Shown piece after piece: positions 63,295 to 64,000 of a stretch of DNA of 64,000 bases. The position numbers and the translations under genes were made by a program. The number at the start of each line of letters is the position of its first letter. The first letter of the stretch is position 1. The stretch is taken from assembly GCF_000379685.1 (NCBI RefSeq), contig NZ_KB903249.1, positions 1,257,911-1,321,910 of the forward strand, in the 5' to 3' direction. A model generated the notes under the pieces. The model was given only the letters and a program-made list of their open reading frames with translations. It had not been told where the DNA came from and did not search any database. This stretch comes from Catelliglobosispora koreensis DSM 44566 (lineage in GTDB: Bacteria; Actinomycetota; Actinomycetes; Mycobacteriales; Micromonosporaceae).

Positions 63295-64000
63295 ATGATC
63301 TTCCCGGCGGCCGCGACCGAAGCTGAGTACAAAGCGATTGGGCAAAGCGACCTGCTTCCCGGAGTCGCCCAGCTCTGCCAGCATCTGGGGCTGCCCGTGA
63401 CACAGATCGAGCCGTTCGCGGAGGGATCGCTGCCCGTGTTCGCCATCGGCCAGAGCCTGGTGCTGAAGCTCTTCCCTCCCGTGTACGGCGATGAGCTCGC
63501 CGTGGAAGCCGGAGTGATGCAGGCGCTGGAAGGCCGTCTTAGCCTGCCGACTCCAGCCCTGGAGGCGGCCGGTGTGTTCGGCGGCTGGGGCTACGTGCTG
63601 ATGGAGCGCATGCATGGCATGACCCTGCGCCGGGCTTGGCCACATCTGTCCACAGTGGAACGAGAGCGGCTCGGCAGGCAGCTCGGCGTCGCCTTGGCGG
63701 AACTGCATGCCCTCGCCCCACCCGAGCTAACTCCCATGGAAGGCCTGCCCTTCGCTGGCCCCTATCTGGAACCGCGGGACTGGACGTCCTTCGTGGCCGA
63801 ACAACGGGCGAAGTGTGTCGTGAGGCAGAAAAGCAAAGGCCTCGAAGAGCGGTGGCTAGCGCAGATTCCGTCCTTTCTGGACAGCGCTGACCTCACCTTG
63901 GAAAAACCGTCGCTCCTGCACACCGAGTTCATGGACACGCACGTGCTGGTCAGTCAGCAAACCGGGGACTGGCAGCTGTCGGGACTGTTTGATTTCGAGC
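63295..64000 (+). CDS. aminoglycoside phosphotransferase family kinase (Hph-like), partial
   Basis: ATG 63295 opens a frame that continues past the right edge (235 codons seen, no stop). The product has FAEGSLPVFAIGQSLVLKLF (ATP lobe with the conserved Lys), GYVLMERMHGMTLRRAWPHL (hinge and GxxL) and VALAELHALAPPELTPMEGL. PSLLHTEFMDTHVLVSQQTG sits where the HxD/N catalytic loop lies, with His-Thr-Glu in place of the usual HGD, as in hygromycin-B-kinase-like members; GLFDFE starts the DFE/DFD metal motif at the edge. The C-terminus is outside the window, so resistance specificity cannot be assigned. Confidence 0.7.
   Translation, partial: MIFPAAATEAEYKAIGQSDLLPGVAQLCQHLGLPVTQIEPFAEGSLPVFAIGQSLVLKLFPPVYGDELAVEAGVMQALEGRLSLPTPALEAAGVFGGWGYVLMERMHGMTLRRAWPHLSTVERERLGRQLGVALAELHALAPPELTPMEGLPFAGPYLEPRDWTSFVAEQRAKCVVRQKSKGLEERWLAQIPSFLDSADLTLEKPSLLHTEFMDTHVLVSQQTGDWQLSGLFDFE

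Overview
The window is chromosomal DNA of a high-GC actinomycete (Actinomycetota). Supporting signs are the strong G/C bias at third codon positions, frequent GTG starts, DUF742, DUF5925, PPOX and class F sortase families, an AftA-like arabinofuranosyltransferase, and many apparently leaderless promoters (a TAnnnT box 6-8 nt before an ATG or GTG). I cannot name a genus. I see no tRNA, rRNA, CRISPR array, insertion sequence, integrase or phage gene. The region looks like ordinary, densely packed core/accessory chromosome, with frequent ATGA overlaps within operons and many convergent 3' overlaps.

Layout. (1) 1-6.3 kb is an alpha-glucan island: a GH63-like glucosidase running off the left edge, a divergent debranching enzyme, an Rv3032-like GT4 glucosyltransferase, the GlgB branching enzyme and an orphan DUF742 protein. 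(2) 6.3-12.8 kb is redox and small-molecule metabolism: AhpD-like and PPOX proteins behind a CRP-like palindrome, a methyltransferase preceded by a candidate leader peptide, a lipoprotein, enoyl-CoA hydratase plus nucleoside hydrolase, nitroreductase and a Rieske oxygenase. (3) 12.8-16.5 kb holds a secreted GH92 alpha-mannosidase with two F5/8C domains behind a LacI-type operator. (4) 16.5-19.7 kb is a minus-strand surface group: DUF4397 protein, class F sortase (88-bp overlap) and a Ser/Thr kinase. (5) 19.7-26.9 kb centres on sugar uptake: ROK kinase, LacI regulator, ROK repressor and an ABC importer behind a candidate operator. (6) 26.9-34.2 kb is mixed: PH-like protein, thiolase, DUF6289 peptide, a 40-residue membrane peptide, an eroded P-loop kinase, a Gfo/Idh/MocA dehydrogenase with a textbook promoter-operator, XdhC-like protein, ArsR regulator, and a divergent DUF2268/DUF5925 ATPase pair.

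(7) 34.2-41.5 kb contains phosphatase genes, a TetR-controlled DrrAB-like exporter and a PhoD-type phosphatase with a duplicated-domain partner. (8) 41.5-46.3 kb is an envelope cluster: a beta-propeller lipoprotein, a CapA-like protein and a NodB deacetylase with an unusual cytoplasmic N-terminus form one operon, opposite a transglycosylase-like secreted protein with a second CRP-like palindrome. (9) 46.5-64 kb is a string of single genes and pairs: Ag85-like esterase, AftA-like membrane glycosyltransferase, sirtuin, truncated aldo/keto reductase, Rpn-like nuclease, GlxA-type regulator with spaced direct repeats, SUMF1-domain protein, cold-shock protein with a strong terminator, and two divergent antibiotic-kinase-like genes at the right edge.

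The clearest theme is carbohydrate handling (alpha-glucan turnover, mannoside degradation, an ABC importer with its own repressor, LacI-type operators) alongside envelope and surface genes. No single stretch is clearly a new multi-gene system. The best candidates for something undescribed are the short leader-peptide/alternative-hairpin region at 7.35-7.43 kb, the lipoprotein-CapA-NodB operon, and the overlapping DUF4397-sortase pair.
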